A stretch of DNA of 64,000 bases, from positions 1 to 64,000 of the forward strand of contig CAYQIT010000004.1 of the NCBI GenBank assembly GCA_964417685.1. Direction: 5' to 3'. Of this stretch, positions 62,197 through 64,000 are shown one piece after another. The notes under the pieces are model-generated. The model was not told where the DNA came from, did not search any database, and saw only the letters and a program-made list of their open reading frames with translations. Both the position numbers and the translations under genes were made by a program. Origin of the DNA: CAJQGY01 sp964417685 (lineage in GTDB: Bacteria > Pseudomonadota > Gammaproteobacteria > Magnimaribacterales > D2472). How positions within the stretch are numbered: the stretch's first letter is position 1; every line of letters begins with the position of its first letter.

Positions 62197-63384
62197 TTAG
62201 GTTTCTATTTTTAAAAACTTTCTTTTACCAACCTGATAGACCTGTTTTGTTCCAGCTAAAATCAGCATTTTAGGATCTTCTACTTTTTTTGAATCAATTT
62301 TTATGCCGCCCTGCTTAATTAACCTTGAGGCCTCTGAAGTACTAGCAACCATTCCGGTTTCTTTCAGTAAATTTACCAAAGGCATAGATTCATCCTCTAA
62401 AGAATATCTAACTTCTTCAATATCCTCTGGAATGGCGCCTTTTTGAAATCTTTTTAGAAAAGCATCTTTGCACTTTTCGCCCTCTCCCTCTTCATGAAAA
62501 CGATCAACAATTTCAATTGCCAATTTGAATTTAGCATCTCTTGGATTCATTCCAGCTTCAACAGATGCTTGTAATTCTTTAATTTCATCTTCGGGAAGAA
62601 AACTTAAAAGCTCAAACCATCTCCACATTAAGGTATCGGAGATAGACATGATTTTCCCAAACATTTCATTTGGCTCTTCATCAACTCCAACAAAATTATT
62701 TAAAGACTTAGACATTTTATTTACGCCATCAAGCCCTTCTAAAATTGGAACGGTTAATACCACTTGCGGCTCTTGATCAAAGGATCTTTGCAACTCTCTC
62801 CCAACAAGGAGATTAAATTTTTGATCAGTTCCACCGCACTCAACATCCGCTTCAAGCGCAACTGAATCATAGCCTTGAACTAAAGGGTATAAGAATTCAT
62901 GAACTGCTATGCTTTGATTTGTTGTATATCTCTTATTGAAGTCATCTCTTTCGAGCATTCTGGCTACGTTATATCTAGATGCTAGATCAATTAAACCCTC
63001 TGCTCCTAGGTCTTTACACCATTCAGAATTAAATCTTACTTCAGTTAAATCTTTCTTAAGAATTTTAAAGACTTGATCCTTATAGCTTTTTGCATTCTCA
63101 GCTACTTCTTCTTTGGTAAGAGTTGGTCTAGTTTTATTCTTCCCAGATGGATCGCCTATTTGGCCAGTAAAATCTCCAATGAGAAATATAACTTTGTGAC
63201 CTAAATCCTGAAAGTGCCTTAGTTTATTTATCAAAACTGTGTGGCCAAGGTGTAAATCAGGGGCTGTAGGATCAAACCCGGCCTTAACTGTGAGTTGTTT
63301 TCCAGATTCTAACTTTTGCTTAAGATCTGATTCGGTGAGGATTTCATCTGTTCCTCTTTTGATTGTTGTTAATGCATCGGCCAT
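62197..63384 (-). CDS. tyrS: Tyrosyl-tRNA synthetase
   Basis: 395 residues from the ATG at 63384 (MADALTTIKRG). HLGH (DLHLGHTVL) and KMSKS (GVNKMSKSLNN) mark a class I synthetase. The tyrosine-binding region GDFTGQIGDPSG and the C-terminal S4 domain (VASTSEASRLIKQGGIKID) complete it. The sequence is of the TyrS type seen in many marine bacteria, divergent from the classical E. coli form. Upstream in-frame ATGs at 63423 and 63390 are possible, and no clear ribosome binding site decides among them. Confidence 0.94.
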   Translation of the reverse strand: MADALTTIKRGTDEILTESDLKQKLESGKQLTVKAGFDPTAPDLHLGHTVLINKLRHFQDLGHKVIFLIGDFTGQIGDPSGKNKTRPTLTKEEVAENAKSYKDQVFKILKKDLTEVRFNSEWCKDLGAEGLIDLASRYNVARMLERDDFNKRYTTNQSIAVHEFLYPLVQGYDSVALEADVECGGTDQKFNLLVGRELQRSFDQEPQVVLTVPILEGLDGVNKMSKSLNNFVGVDEEPNEMFGKIMSISDTLMWRWFELLSFLPEDEIKELQASVEAGMNPRDAKFKLAIEIVDRFHEEGEGEKCKDAFLKRFQKGAIPEDIEEVRYSLEDESMPLVNLLKETGMVASTSEASRLIKQGGIKIDSKKVEDPKMLILAGTKQVYQVGKRKFLKIET

Positions 63385-63461
63385 GTGCATATCATAGTAT
63401 TTTTGGAGCATGAATAGAATCACATTCTTGCTACTTGTCCTCGAAAGATTAAAATATATCT

Positions 63462-64000
63462 ATGCCACTTTATGAAAACAAATTTCAAGCTGAAGCTGAT
63501 CTAGTGGAGGCTTTGATCAGTAATTCGAACTTTATAAGTAATTCAAAAATTATTGATAACGCGAAAAAAATCATTGATGCTTGCCGGGAAGCTAAATCAG
63601 AGCGAACCATGTTAGATGCTTTTTTGAGCGAGTATGGCCTTTCTAATAATGAAGGTGTTGCTTTAATGTGTTTAGCGGAATCTGTTCTTAGGATTCCTGA
63701 TAAATCCACACGTGATTTAATGATCTCAGAGAAACTCTCTGAGGGTAATTGGATTGATCATCTAAACCAGGCTGACAGTATTTTTGTAAATGCATCTACT
63801 TGGGGGCTTTTACTGGCTGGTAGAATGGTTAAACCGTCAGAATTATCAAACAATAACCCTGCTAAATTTATTGGAAATCTGATATCTAAATCTGGAGAAA
63901 TGCCAATCAGAAATGCTGTTTTGGCAGCTATGCATATACTAAGCAAAGAATTTGTTATGGGCAGGGATTTTGATGACGTGCTCAAATCTCAAAATCTTAA
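63462..64000 (+). CDS. putA: Bifunctional proline dehydrogenase/P5C dehydrogenase PutA (partial, 3' end outside window)
   Basis: About 179 residues are visible. The opening segment with AKSERTMLDAFLSEYGLSNNEGVALMCLAESVLRIPDKSTRDLMISEKL is the PutA N-terminal arm. It is followed by NWIDHL...SIFVNASTWGLLLAG and ISKSGEMPIRNAVLAAMHILSKEFVMG, which continue into the proline dehydrogenase barrel. PutA oxidises proline to glutamate in two steps. It is divergent from tyrS. Confidence 0.93.
   Translation, partial: MPLYENKFQAEADLVEALISNSNFISNSKIIDNAKKIIDACREAKSERTMLDAFLSEYGLSNNEGVALMCLAESVLRIPDKSTRDLMISEKLSEGNWIDHLNQADSIFVNASTWGLLLAGRMVKPSELSNNNPAKFIGNLISKSGEMPIRNAVLAAMHILSKEFVMGRDFDDVLKSQNL

Overview
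The window is an AT-rich, very densely packed stretch of a gammaproteobacterial chromosome, most consistent with a marine SAR86-type bacterium. This rests on a green-tuned proteorhodopsin, gammaproteobacterial gene orders (leuS-lptE-holA, dsbD-aroQ-accB-accC, rlmH-mrdA-rodA-mltB-dacA), a TonB-dependent receptor, and tiny or overlapping gene junctions typical of streamlined ocean genomes. The taxon is an inference from gene content. I see no rRNA, insertion sequence, prophage or CRISPR array, and no gene-free stretch longer than about 200 bases.

Layout. 1-2561: a partial flavin reductase-like gene, then rsmD-hemC-hemD. 2554-9525 (minus): a run esterase -> fused ABC ATPase -> ilvD -> hemB -> trxA -> rho, with a separate promoter before rho. 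9578-16111 (plus): a stand-alone DsbD N-terminal domain, then aroQ, accB, accC, leuS, lptE and holA. 16101-22850 (minus): a cell-wall elongation block (rsfS, rlmH, mrdA, rodA, mltB, dacA, dat) that sits inverted relative to holA, with nadD missing from its usual place. 22921-36126: housekeeping genes (mpl, a PPi-type phosphofructokinase, argD, parC/parE, tolC, mutM, coaD).

36126-39543: a peroxide-stress and light-energy region. oxyR is divergent from a rubrerythrin / Fe-S (HdrB-like) / DUF3501 operon. The intergenic region carries an OxyR-type ATAG-N7-CTAT-N7-ATAG site abutting a good promoter, and a near-consensus Fur box beside the oxyR start. Proteorhodopsin follows, with its own promoter and terminator.

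40444-50697: an eleven-gene, same-strand accessory operon (acyl-CoA dehydrogenase, membrane-anchored sulfatase, HCCA-isomerase/kappa-GST-like protein, haloalkane-dehalogenase-like hydrolase, three GST-fold proteins, DUF1330, DUF2855, SDR, nitronate monooxygenase-like flavoprotein). It looks like an uncharacterised catabolic or detoxification pathway and is the strongest candidate for an undescribed system.

50694-54210 (minus): a thiamine salvage operon (TonB receptor, PnuT-type permease, APH-family kinase) under a compact TPP riboswitch whose conserved 3' strand is also the ribosome binding site. 56378-58055: a CsoR-family-regulated metal operon (beta-barrel-like protein, His-rich HMA protein, MerT-like membrane protein, repressor). 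Its palindromic operator contains the first start codon, which suggests a leaderless transcript. The remainder holds a membrane Zn-peptidase, a solitary tRNA-Ile(GAT), a YciC-like membrane protein, a prolyl oligopeptidase, an FKBP lipoprotein, tyrS and the start of putA.
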